The notes beneath the pieces are model-generated. The model did no database searches, was not told the origin of the DNA, and saw nothing but the letters and a program-made list of their open reading frames with translations. Below are positions 1 through 8,056 of a stretch of DNA of 64,000 nucleotides, in pieces (position 1 is the first letter of the stretch; each line of letters starts with the position of its first letter). The stretch comes from Promicromonospora sukumoe (GTDB lineage Bacteria; Actinomycetota; Actinomycetes; Actinomycetales; Cellulomonadaceae): assembly GCF_014137995.1 (NCBI RefSeq), contig NZ_JACGWV010000002.1, forward strand, positions 992,001 to 1,056,000, given 5' to 3'. Made by a program: the position numbers and the translations under genes.

Positions 1-565
1 GCAGCTCGACGTCCGTCTGCAGCGGCTCCGCGATGCGGGTGAGCGACGCCGCGAGCGGCTCGCCCTTGACGCCCTTCTTCGCCGCCGCCTCGAAGGCGGA
101 GGGCAGCGAGATGACGCCGGCCAGGAACGGCACGTCCGTGTAGGCCTCGCCGAGCTCCGACAGGCCGGGGATCGGGTTGCCGTACGGGTCGTGGTGCGGG
201 TGGTCGAGCAGGCCCACGAGACGCTTCTCCACGAGATCGCTCATGACGTGCTCCCAGCGGCAGGCCTCGACGTGCACGTGCTCCCAGTCGAGCTTGATCA
301 CGTCGGTCAGCAGGCGCTCCGCGAGGCGGTGCTTGCGCATCACGCGCATCGCCTTCTCGTGCCCGAGCTCCGTGAGCTCCAGGTGGCGGTCCCCGGTCAC
401 GATCACGAGTCCGTCGCGCTCCATGCGCGCGACGGTCTGCGACACCGTCGGCCCGGAGTGCCCCAGGCGCTCCGCGATGCGCGCGCGCAGGGGGGTGATG
501 CCCTCCTCGTCGAGCTCGTAGATCGTCTTGAGGTACATCTCGGTGGTGTCGATCAGATCCGTCAC
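1..565 (-). CDS. dtxR: DtxR/IdeR-family metal-dependent repressor (C-terminus cut by window edge)
   Basis: Iron-activated (possibly manganese-activated) transcriptional repressor of metal-uptake genes. The visible 188 codons hold the winged-helix DNA-binding domain (about residues 1-70) and the dimerisation/metal-binding domain (70-140); the C-terminal SH3-like domain runs off the window. All known DtxR metal ligands are present at canonical numbering when translation starts at the GTG at 565: Met10, His79, Glu83, His98, Cys102, Glu105 and His106. That agreement, plus a GGGAG Shine-Dalgarno just upstream, favours this GTG over the in-frame ATG at 580. It is divergent from serC with an 83-bp gap. 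DtxR versus IdeR (or a Mn-specific MntR role) cannot be separated from this sequence alone. Confidence 0.93.
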   Translation of the reverse strand, partial: MTDLIDTTEMYLKTIYELDEEGITPLRARIAERLGHSGPTVSQTVARMERDGLVIVTGDRHLELTELGHEKAMRVMRKHRLAERLLTDVIKLDWEHVHVEACRWEHVMSDLVEKRLVGLLDHPHHDPYGNPIPGLSELGEAYTDVPFLAGVISLPSAFEAAAKKGVKGEPLAASLTRIAEPLQTDVEL

Positions 566-636
566 GTCAGCTCCCGTCATGCGCGCAGCCGTCCAGTCGC
601 CCCTGGGCTCGGCGCCCCGGGCGTCGGCCCAGGTTC

Positions 637-1758
<1,122 letters not shown>

Positions 1759-1825
1759 CCAGCCTGATCACGTCCGCAATACCCCTTCGACGGGGACTTC
1801 TGCCTATTGTCCGGTACACCAGGAA

Positions 1826-1849
1826 CTCTGTAACGTTTCCGCAACAGAG
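1826..1849. repeat. Inverted repeat upstream of MHYT gene
   Basis: CTCTGT and ACAGAG flank a 12-base spacer, 30 bp before the MHYT-domain gene. It could be an operator or a weak hairpin. Only position and symmetry support it. Confidence 0.25.
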
Positions 1850-1878
1850 GGAACCATTCTGAGGGGCTGTTCAACAAG

Positions 1879-2730
1879 ATGCCATTGATCGACCACTTCA
1901 CCTTCGGGATCGTGACGCCCATCCTGGCGTTCGCGATCTCGTGCACCGGCGCAGCGACGGGTCTTGCGTGCACGTCCCGGGCCCGAGCGGCCTCCGGCGG
2001 CGCACGCGCGGCGTGGCTCGTCTTCGGTGCCGTCGCCCTCGGCGGTACCGGGATCTGGGTGATGCATTTTGTCGCCATGCTCGGCTTCTCCGCCTCCGGC
2101 GTGACCATTCGGTACAACATCCCCGAAACCCTCCTCAGCGCCGCCATCGCGATCGTCGTGGTCGGCGCAGGCCTGTTCATCACCGAGCTGGGCAAGCGCA
2201 AGCTGCCGGCGATGCTCGTCGGCGGCGCACTGGCCGGGGCCGGCGTCGCGGCCATGCACTACATGGGCATGGAAGCCATGGAGATGTCCGCGCAGATCGT
2301 CTACAACCCGGTCTACGTCATCGCCTCGGTCGTCATCGCGATCGTGGCCGCCACCGCGGCGCTGTGGTGCACGGTCCACATCCGCGGCACGCTCGCGACC
2401 ATCGTCGCGACCCTGGTCATGGGGATCGCGGTGACCGGTATGCACTACACCGGCATGGCCGGCGTCTCCGTGGTCAACCCGGTCGACGTCGTCCCGGCGG
2501 GCGCCTCCACGATGCAGCTGCTCGTGCCGCTCGTGATGGCCGTCAGCGTCGTGACCTTCCTTCTCATCCTCGGGATCGGCCTGTGGCCCACCGAGGACGA
2601 GCTCCGCACCCAGGCCGAGTTCGAGAACCGGCTGAAGGCGCACAGCGAGCAGGGACAGCGGTTCGAGAGCGTGCAGCAGGAGCTGCAGCCGAGCGCCGCA
2701 CAGTTCGCGCAGACCCACCGCGCGCGCTGA
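1879..2730 (+). CDS. MHYT-domain integral membrane sensor protein
   Basis: Integral membrane protein of 283 aa whose first roughly 240 residues form an MHYT domain. This domain has about seven membrane helices and three copies of a Met-His-Tyr/Phe motif. The copies here are WVMHFVAMLGF (near residue 62), AAMHYMGMEAM (near 130) and TGMHYTGMAGV (near 190). In characterised proteins the motif is proposed to bind a metal such as copper and to sense diatomic gases or redox state. Many relatives fuse MHYT to GGDEF/EAL or kinase domains; this one ends in a short hydrophilic tail, so it is a stand-alone sensor or transporter-like form. A GAGGGG sequence lies 12 bases before the ATG. A strong terminator follows the gene. 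Confidence 0.85.
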   Translation: MPLIDHFTFGIVTPILAFAISCTGAATGLACTSRARAASGGARAAWLVFGAVALGGTGIWVMHFVAMLGFSASGVTIRYNIPETLLSAAIAIVVVGAGLFITELGKRKLPAMLVGGALAGAGVAAMHYMGMEAMEMSAQIVYNPVYVIASVVIAIVAATAALWCTVHIRGTLATIVATLVMGIAVTGMHYTGMAGVSVVNPVDVVPAGASTMQLLVPLVMAVSVVTFLLILGIGLWPTEDELRTQAEFENRLKAHSEQGQRFESVQQELQPSAAQFAQTHRAR

Positions 2731-2748
2731 CCCCCGCCGCACCGAACG

Positions 2749-2790
2749 GCCGAGCGCCCGTCCCCCTTCCCCGGGGGCGGGCGCTTCGGC
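2749..2790 (+). terminator. Rho-independent terminator after MHYT gene
   Basis: A GC-rich hairpin pairs GCCGA.GCGCCCG with CGGGCGC.TTCGGC around a CCCC/GGGG inner stem, starting 19 bp after the stop codon. It lacks a long T-tract, which is common in high-GC actinobacteria. Confidence 0.6.
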
Positions 2791-2851
2791 ATTCCCACCT
2801 GCGGTCTTACCGCCGTCAGAGGGTGGCCGGTGTGACCGCACCCACGTACCG

Positions 2852-2864
2852 TTAGCAAGGCTAA
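2852..2864. promoter_or_regulatory. MarR-type operator TTAGC-AAG-GCTAA
   Basis: A perfect 5-3-5 inverted repeat sits 5 bp upstream of the TAGACT -10 element, inside the expected RNA-polymerase footprint of the MarR-MFS transcript. Position and symmetry suggest that the MarR protein encoded just downstream represses its own operon here. Confidence 0.6.
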
Positions 2865-2869
2865 TGATC

Positions 2870-2875
2870 TAGACT
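2870..2875 (+). promoter_or_regulatory. -10 hexamer of leaderless marR-MFS promoter
   Basis: TAGACT ends seven bases before the GTG at 2883, which marks that GTG rather than the upstream TTG at 2877 as the start. Confidence 0.5.
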
Positions 2876-2882
2876 GTTGCGG

Positions 2883-3329
2883 GTGCCGTCGAGCTCCCGC
2901 AGGTCCAGCCGAAGCCCGGCGACCGTCGGGGGCGACCTCCGTGTCGCCCTCACCCGAGTGTCCCGTCGCCTGCGCGCCGAGCGCGGCGAGGCCGACCTCC
3001 CCGAGGGGCAGTTCGGGATCCTGACGGTGCTGCACAAGCACGGCGAGATGTCCCCCGGCTCCCTTGCCGAGCACGAGCGCGTGCGTCCGCCGTCGATGAC
3101 CCGGGCCGTCAACACCCTGGCCGAGCTCGGCCTCGTCGAGAAGGTGGAGCACGCGACCGACAAGCGCCAGGTCGTCGTCCGCCTCACCGCGGCCGGCGAG
3201 CGCGAGGTCGCCGAGACCCGGCGTCGGCGCGACGCCTGGCTCACCAAACAGCTGTCCACCCTGACCGTAGAGGAGAGAGAGATCCTTGCAGGTGCCAGCG
3301 AGCTCCTGATCCGGATCGCCGCTCGATGA
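2883..3329 (+). CDS. MarR-family transcriptional regulator
   Basis: Winged-helix repressor of 148 aa. The recognition-helix region reads PPSMTRAVNTLAELGLV, followed by a wing containing the Asp-Lys-Arg motif (TDKRQVVVRLT) typical of MarR proteins. It probably represses the exporter gene that follows: the two reading frames overlap by four bases (ATGA), so they are translationally coupled. A palindromic operator lies in the promoter. The effector ligand cannot be inferred. The start is placed at GTG 2883 from the leaderless promoter geometry; TTG 2877 would add two residues. Confidence 0.9.
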   Translation: MPSSSRRSSRSPATVGGDLRVALTRVSRRLRAERGEADLPEGQFGILTVLHKHGEMSPGSLAEHERVRPPSMTRAVNTLAELGLVEKVEHATDKRQVVVRLTAAGEREVAETRRRRDAWLTKQLSTLTVEEREILAGASELLIRIAAR

Positions 3330-4633
3330 GCGCAACCTTCGCCAGCCTTAAATATCGTAACTATCGTCTCTGGTTCGCCAGCGCTCTCGTCGCCAACATC
3401 GGCACCTGGATGCAGCGCGTGGCGCAGGACTGGGTCGTACTGACCGTCCTCACCAACAACTCCGGCGTCGCCGTGGGCATCGTCACCGCGCTGCAGTTCA
3501 TCCCGCACCTCTTCCTGTCCGCGTGGGCCGGCCTGCTGGCCGACCGCGTCGACCGTCGCAAGCTCCTGATGCTCACGCAGGGCGGCATGGGCGTACTGGG
3601 CCTCGGGCTCGGTGCGCTGGTGCTGTCCGGCGCGGCCGAGCTATGGCACGTCTACGTTTTCGCCGGCCTGCTCGGTGTCGTGAGCGCGATCGACGGGCCC
3701 GTGCGCCAGACCTTCGTCGCCGAGCTCGTGCCCACCAAGCGGCTCGCGAACGCCGTCGGGCTCAACTCGACGAACTTCAACGCCGCGCGCCTCATCGGCC
3801 CCGGCCTGGCGGGCCTGCTCATCGCCGCCGTCGGCACCGGCTGGGTGTTCATCATCAACGGCATCGCGTTCGGGGCCGTGATCCTGGCCCTGACCCGGAT
3901 GCGCGACCTGCGGGTGCAGCCCACGGCGTCGCGCGCCAAGGGGCAGATCCGCGAGGGCCTGTCCTACATCCGCGGGCGCAGCGACATCGTGGTGATCATG
4001 GTCGTCATGGGCGTGGTGTCCACGTTCGGCCTGAACTTCCAGCTCACGTCAGCCATGATGGCGCGCGTCGAGTTCGGGCGGGGAGCCGGTGAGTACGGCA
4101 TCCTCGGGTCGGTCCTGGCGATCGGCTCGCTCGCGGGCGCCCTGCTCGCGGCCCGCCGGGAGCGGCCGCGCGTGCGGCTCGTGCTCGGTGCGGCGTTCGC
4201 GTTCGCGATCGCCATGGGCATCCAGGCCGTCATGCCGACCTACGTGGGCTACCTGATCGTGTGCATCCCCGTCGGGTTCGCGTCGCTCACCATGCTGACG
4301 TCGGCCAACGCGGCGATCCAGCTGTCGGTGGCGCCCGAGATGCGCGGCCGCGTCATGTCGATCTACATGATGGTGCTGCTCGGCACCACGCCGCTGGGCT
4401 CGCCCGTGGTCGGCTGGATCGGCGAGACCTTCGGCCCGCGGTACGCGGTGCTCATCGGCGCCGTGGCGACGCTGCTGGTCGCGGCGGTCGCGACCGTCTG
4501 GGCGTACCGGACCTGGCACGTGCGGGTCCGCGCCCGGCTGTCCCGGACGCACCGCATCCCGCGCCCGTACCTCCAGGTCGACTACCCGCCCCTGGCGGAC
4601 CCGACCCCGGAGAAGCAGGCGCTGGCGGCGTAG
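3326..4633 (+). CDS. MFS transporter (exporter, EntS/MFS_3-like)
   Basis: Proton-coupled major facilitator of 435 aa with about 12 predicted membrane helices. The loop 2-3 signature appears as GLLADRVDRRKLLM near residue 70. It opens FASLKYRNYRLWFASALVANIGTWMQ when split across helix 1, a beginning typical of the MFS_3 group of small-molecule exporters. Coupling to a MarR repressor suggests efflux of a toxic or signalling compound, but the substrate is unknown. The ATG overlaps the marR stop codon. Downstream lies a 100-bp non-coding stretch with heptamer repeats. Confidence 0.88.
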   Translation: MSATFASLKYRNYRLWFASALVANIGTWMQRVAQDWVVLTVLTNNSGVAVGIVTALQFIPHLFLSAWAGLLADRVDRRKLLMLTQGGMGVLGLGLGALVLSGAAELWHVYVFAGLLGVVSAIDGPVRQTFVAELVPTKRLANAVGLNSTNFNAARLIGPGLAGLLIAAVGTGWVFIINGIAFGAVILALTRMRDLRVQPTASRAKGQIREGLSYIRGRSDIVVIMVVMGVVSTFGLNFQLTSAMMARVEFGRGAGEYGILGSVLAIGSLAGALLAARRERPRVRLVLGAAFAFAIAMGIQAVMPTYVGYLIVCIPVGFASLTMLTSANAAIQLSVAPEMRGRVMSIYMMVLLGTTPLGSPVVGWIGETFGPRYAVLIGAVATLLVAAVATVWAYRTWHVRVRARLSRTHRIPRPYLQVDYPPLADPTPEKQALAA

Positions 4634-4673
4634 GCCGCGGCCGCGCCGGCCGCTGGTCGCGGCCGGTCGCGCG

Positions 4674-4715
4674 TCGCGGGTCGCGGGTCGCGGGTCGCGG
4701 GTCGCGGGTCGCGGG
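4674..4715. repeat. Six tandem copies of TCGCGGG heptamer
   Basis: Six exact 7-bp units lie between the convergent ends of the MFS gene and the AbiEi/DUF559-like gene. The tract is likely to vary in copy number by slippage. Confidence 0.8.
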
Positions 4716-4739
4716 TCGCGCGCCGCACTTTTCGTTTCC

Positions 4740-5759
4740 CTACCGAGCAAGCGTCGCCGGGGTCAGGTCGATCAGGGCGCCCGACGCCGCGTACCGGGCC
4801 GGCTGCCAGCCGTGGCCGGCGAGCACCTTCGCGATCTTCGCGCCGACGCCGCCCGGCCGGTCGTTGTCCGCCGGCTTGAACCGGAGCATGATCACCTGCC
4901 CCGAGGCCAGCAGCTGGTTCTGGCGCGGGGCGTCCCGGACCAGGGCCTGCGCGGTGCTGTGCGGCCCGACGCCGTCGATCTCGACGACGAGCCACCGCCC
5001 GTCGGGCAGCCGCCAGACGAGATCCACGCGCGCGACGACGGCACCGTCGACCACGATCCGCGCCTGGAGGTCGTCCGGTGGCACCTCGTTGTCGTGGCAC
5101 GACAGCCGGGCGGCCGACTCGGCCGGTGACTCCGAGCGGGCGTCGACCAGCCCGAACAGCTCGTGGAGCGGGGCGGCGCCGTGCCGCCGTCGGACCAGGT
5201 CGTGCAGCTCGGCGAGACGGGTCGGCGTGAAGCCGTGCCGCCGCGCGAGATCGTCGAGCACGGCGAGGGCGCTCGGTCGCGACAGCCTGGGAAGCGCCTG
5301 CGCGGCCGCATGTTCGAGCCGCGCGGCCGTACGGTCGCCGATCGATTCCGTGGGAAAGGGCGGGTAGTCCACGACGACGACGTCGTGCCGGGTCCGTCGC
5401 GGTGACCGGTCCTCCCGCGCGACCTCCAGCGGAAAGTCACGCGGCAGCCCCGAGACCCCGTGCAGCACGAGCGCACAGCAGCCGGTGGCGACGGCGTCGT
5501 CGCCGTGCACGAGCAGAGCGAACCAGGTGCGCCAGCGGGCGGCATGGTCGAACCAGTCGTCCCTGATCCTGCTGTCCAGCGGCACGGGGTCGGTGTCGTA
5601 CACGCCGCGTGCGGGGCTGGTCCAGCGACGCTGCCCGACCATGCGCCGTCGGACCTCCCGGCCGATGCCGAGCTCCTCGCACTGGACGGTCGACAGGAGA
5701 CCGGCCTGCCGCCGCAGCAGCGGCCCGGCGGCCGGCGGGATCACGTAGGTCTTGGGCAT
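4740..5759 (-). CDS. AbiEi-antitoxin-like / DUF559 domain protein
   Basis: A 339-aa protein of a large actinobacterial family. The N-terminus (about 1-75) resembles the AbiEi antitoxin winged-helix domain (LSTVQCEELGI, then RGVYDT). The C-terminal part (about 215-320) resembles the DUF559/very-short-patch-repair endonuclease fold: RVDLVWRLPDGRWLVVEIDG, then RDAPRQNQLLASGQVIMLRF. The conserved D and E-x-D residues of that fold are present. No AbiEii-type toxin gene is adjacent, so a complete type IV toxin-antitoxin pair is not supported. A GAGGTGG ribosome-binding site precedes the ATG. The last roughly 35 codons recur as a fragment at 6286-6390. Nuclease activity and biological role are unknown. 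Confidence 0.75.
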   Translation of the reverse strand: MPKTYVIPPAAGPLLRRQAGLLSTVQCEELGIGREVRRRMVGQRRWTSPARGVYDTDPVPLDSRIRDDWFDHAARWRTWFALLVHGDDAVATGCCALVLHGVSGLPRDFPLEVAREDRSPRRTRHDVVVVDYPPFPTESIGDRTAARLEHAAAQALPRLSRPSALAVLDDLARRHGFTPTRLAELHDLVRRRHGAAPLHELFGLVDARSESPAESAARLSCHDNEVPPDDLQARIVVDGAVVARVDLVWRLPDGRWLVVEIDGVGPHSTAQALVRDAPRQNQLLASGQVIMLRFKPADNDRPGGVGAKIAKVLAGHGWQPARYAASGALIDLTPATLAR

Positions 5760-5869
5760 GGACCCACCTCACCAGCCCGGACCCCGCGTGGCCGTCGTGC
5801 GCCGGCCCACCTGTGCACAACCACCGAAAACAGCCCCCTGTGGTCGCGCTCGCCCGCCGTGATTGCCGT

Positions 5870-6085
5870 CGAGGCGGTCTCAACCGCTGCCTCCGCGGCC
5901 TTCGCCGTCTCCGCGGCCTCCGCTGTCTGCGCGGTCTTCGCTGTGTTCGCTGTGTTCGCTGGCTCCGCGGTCTTCGCCGTATCCGCACTCTCCGCGGCGT
6001 TCGCTGGGTTCGATGGCTCCGCGGTCTCCGCCGTATCCGCAGTCTCCGCGACGTTCGCTGAGTTCGCCGTGTTCGCTGTCCCCAC
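5870..6085. repeat. Degenerate 9-bp tandem repeat with a 54-bp higher-order unit
   Basis: About two dozen 9-bp units of the form GCnGTnTyC run head to tail. Within them a 54-bp block (5961-6014) is repeated almost exactly at 6015-6068 with a handful of substitutions. On the minus strand an open frame (5741-6085) would read as an Ala-Glu/Asn/Lys-Thr repeat (xTAxTA). It has no recognisable domain or ribosome-binding site, so I treat the tract as repeat DNA rather than a gene. Confidence 0.7.
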
Positions 6086-6198
6086 GGCGCCCCGCCCAGC
6101 TCGCCGCCCCGCCCAGCTCGCCGCCCCGCCGAACTCATCGACCCGCCAAGCTCGTCGGAGCCGCCGCTGTACCGTCGTCGCCCCCAGCCCAACGAGAA

Positions 6199-6269
6199 GT
6201 GCGCTTCTACCCCGTCATTGCGCCCGGAATCACGCTGATTCCGGGCGTGATGACGGGGTAGAAGCGCAC
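6199..6269. repeat. Family A palindromic element, copy 1
   Basis: Two 34-bp arms with two mismatches surround a 3-base CGC loop, forming a near-perfect foldback of 71 bp. Key words are GTGCGCTTCTACCCC at the left edge and GGGGTAGAAGCGCAC at the right. It is nearly identical to the copy at 6424-6494. Confidence 0.9.
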
Positions 6270-6285
6270 CTTCGGATCACGGCCG

Positions 6286-6390
6286 ACGACCGGCCGGGCG
6301 GCGTCGGCGCGAAGATCGTGATGGTGCTCGCCGGCCACGGCTGGCAACCGACCCGGTATGCGGCGGCGGGCGCCCCGATCGACCTGACCC
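6286..6390 (+). pseudogene. Fragment of an AbiEi/DUF559-like gene (C-terminal end)
   Basis: This stretch reads DDRPGGVGAKIVMVLAGHGW on the plus strand, matching the C-terminus of the intact gene at 4740-5759 on the opposite strand. Counting by eye there are about seven differences in 105 aligned bases (4760-4864). There is no start codon or N-terminal part. The fragment lies exactly between two family A palindromes and its frame would run into the second one. It looks like the remnant of an inverted duplication or of a second gene copy that was mostly deleted. Confidence 0.75.
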
Positions 6391-6423
6391 CCGGTGTCGC
6401 TCTCGCCGTCGGGCAACTGAAAA

Positions 6424-6494
6424 GTGCGCTTCTACCCAGTCATTGGGCCCGGAATCACGCTGATTCCGGGCGTAATGACGGGGTAGAAGCGCAC
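6424..6494. repeat. Family A palindromic element, copy 2
   Basis: Same structure as the copy at 6199-6269: 34-bp arms, identical CGC loop, same outer words. It differs at only a few bases. Together they bracket 154 bp that hold the gene fragment. Confidence 0.9.
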
Positions 6495-6573
6495 CTTGCC
6501 GCGCGCCCGGCGGAGCCCCGGCGGAACCCCGGCGGAGCCCCGCGCGCCCGGCCCCGCCCCGCGACCGCTGGGG

Positions 6574-8037
6574 TCAGATGCCTACCGCGGTGCGGATCGG
6601 GCCCATCAGGAAGTAGACGAGGAACAGCGCCGCCGCGACCCACAGCAGCGGGTGGACCTGGCGCACCTTGCCGACCGCGAGCTTGAGCAGCACGAACGAG
6701 ATGACGCCCGCGCCGATGCCGACCGTGATCGAGTACGCGAACGGCATGAGCACCATGGTCAGGAACGCCGGGATGGCGACCTCGAGGTTCTTCCAGTCGA
6801 TGCCCGTCACCTGGACGACCATGAGGAAACCGACGATCACGAGCGCCGGGGTGGCGGCCTCGTGCGGCACCACCTCGACGAGCGGCGACAGGAACGTGGT
6901 CAGCAGGAAGGCGACGCCGGTCGTGACGGCCGCGAGGCCGGTCCGGGCGCCGTCGCCGACGCCGGACGCCGACTCGACGTACGCCGTGTTGGACGACACC
7001 GAGCCCATGCCACCCGCGGAGGCGGCGATGGAGTCGACGATCAGGATCTGCTTGGTGCGGGGCGGGTTGCCCTTCTCGTCGAGCAGGCCGGCCTCGCCGC
7101 CGATGGCGACCATCGTGCCCATCGTGTCGAAGAAGTCGGCGATGAGCAGCGTGAACACCAGCAGGACCACGGCGAGCAGGCCGATCTTCTCGATCGACCC
7201 GAAGAGCGAGAACTGGCCGATCAGCGAGAAGTCGGGCAGCGCCACGATGGAGTCGGGCAGCGCGGGGACGTTGAGCGACCAGCCGCCCGGGTTGTCCTCG
7301 CTGCGCCCGCCGATCCTTCCGACGGCCTCGATGACCACGGCGAGCACCGTCGACGAGATGATCGCGATGAGGATGGCGCCCCGCACCTTGCGCACCATCA
7401 GGACGGCGGCCAGCAGCACGCCGAACGCGAAGACGAACAGCGGCCAGGCGCCGAGCGAGCCGCCCATGCCGAGCTCCGTCGGCGTCGCCAAGGAGGCGGG
7501 GATGCGCACGAACCCGGCGTCGTACACGCCGATGAAGGTGATGAACAGGCCGATGCCCACGCTGATCGCGATCTTGAGCTCGCGGGGCACGGCCTTGAAC
7601 ACGGCCTCCCGGAAGCCGGTGACCACCAGGATCAGGATGACGATGCCTTCCAGCACCACGATGCCCATGGCGTCGGCCCAGGTCATCCCGGGCAGGGCCG
7701 CGACGGAGAACGCGACGACGGCGTTCAGGCCGAGCCCGGCCGCGAGCGCCAGCGGGAAGTTCGCGACGAGTCCCATGAGGATCGACATGACGCCGGCGAC
7801 CAGGGCGGTCGCGGCGGCGATCGCCGCCAGGTCGCCGCCCTGGGAGTCGCCGCCGAGGAACTGCCCGGTCCCGTCGGGCACGGTGCCGAGGATGAGGGGG
7901 TTGAGCACCACGATGTAGCTCATCGTGAAGAAGGTGACGAGGCCGCCGCGCACCTCCGTCCACACCGTCGACCCGCGTTCGCTGATCTTGAAGAACCGGT
8001 CGACGGCGCCACGCGCCTGGGCCTGGTCGTGAGCCAT
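6574..8037 (-). CDS. NCS2-family purine permease (AzgA/PbuG-like)
   Basis: Proton symporter for hypoxanthine, guanine or adenine, 487 aa, about 12-14 membrane segments. It belongs to the AzgA-like branch: the N-terminus reads RFFKISERGSTVWTEVRGG followed by TFFTMSYIVVLNP. The motif SVSSNTAYVESASGVGDGAR near residue 340 is the conserved NCS2 region that contributes substrate-binding residues. Purine specificity is known for family members (E. coli PurP/GhxP, B. subtilis PbuG), but the exact base cannot be told here. A purine-box-like leader was not seen. It is read in the same direction as the acyltransferase gene upstream, 19 bp away. Confidence 0.9.
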   Translation of the reverse strand: MAHDQAQARGAVDRFFKISERGSTVWTEVRGGLVTFFTMSYIVVLNPLILGTVPDGTGQFLGGDSQGGDLAAIAAATALVAGVMSILMGLVANFPLALAAGLGLNAVVAFSVAALPGMTWADAMGIVVLEGIVILILVVTGFREAVFKAVPRELKIAISVGIGLFITFIGVYDAGFVRIPASLATPTELGMGGSLGAWPLFVFAFGVLLAAVLMVRKVRGAILIAIISSTVLAVVIEAVGRIGGRSEDNPGGWSLNVPALPDSIVALPDFSLIGQFSLFGSIEKIGLLAVVLLVFTLLIADFFDTMGTMVAIGGEAGLLDEKGNPPRTKQILIVDSIAASAGGMGSVSSNTAYVESASGVGDGARTGLAAVTTGVAFLLTTFLSPLVEVVPHEAATPALVIVGFLMVVQVTGIDWKNLEVAIPAFLTMVLMPFAYSITVGIGAGVISFVLLKLAVGKVRQVHPLLWVAAALFLVYFLMGPIRTAVGI

Positions 8038-8056
8038 GGTCCGATGTACCCCTTCG

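Noticed and set aside
4674..4715. Short repeat array resembling CRISPR
   Set aside because: Units are 7 bp with no spacers and no cas genes are in the window.
4740..5759. Complete type IV (AbiE) toxin-antitoxin system
   Set aside because: Only the AbiEi-like part is present; no nucleotidyltransferase toxin gene is adjacent.
5741..6085. Possible small Ala/Thr-repeat protein on the minus strand
   Set aside because: No ribosome-binding site or domain; the sequence is explained by the 9-bp DNA repeat.
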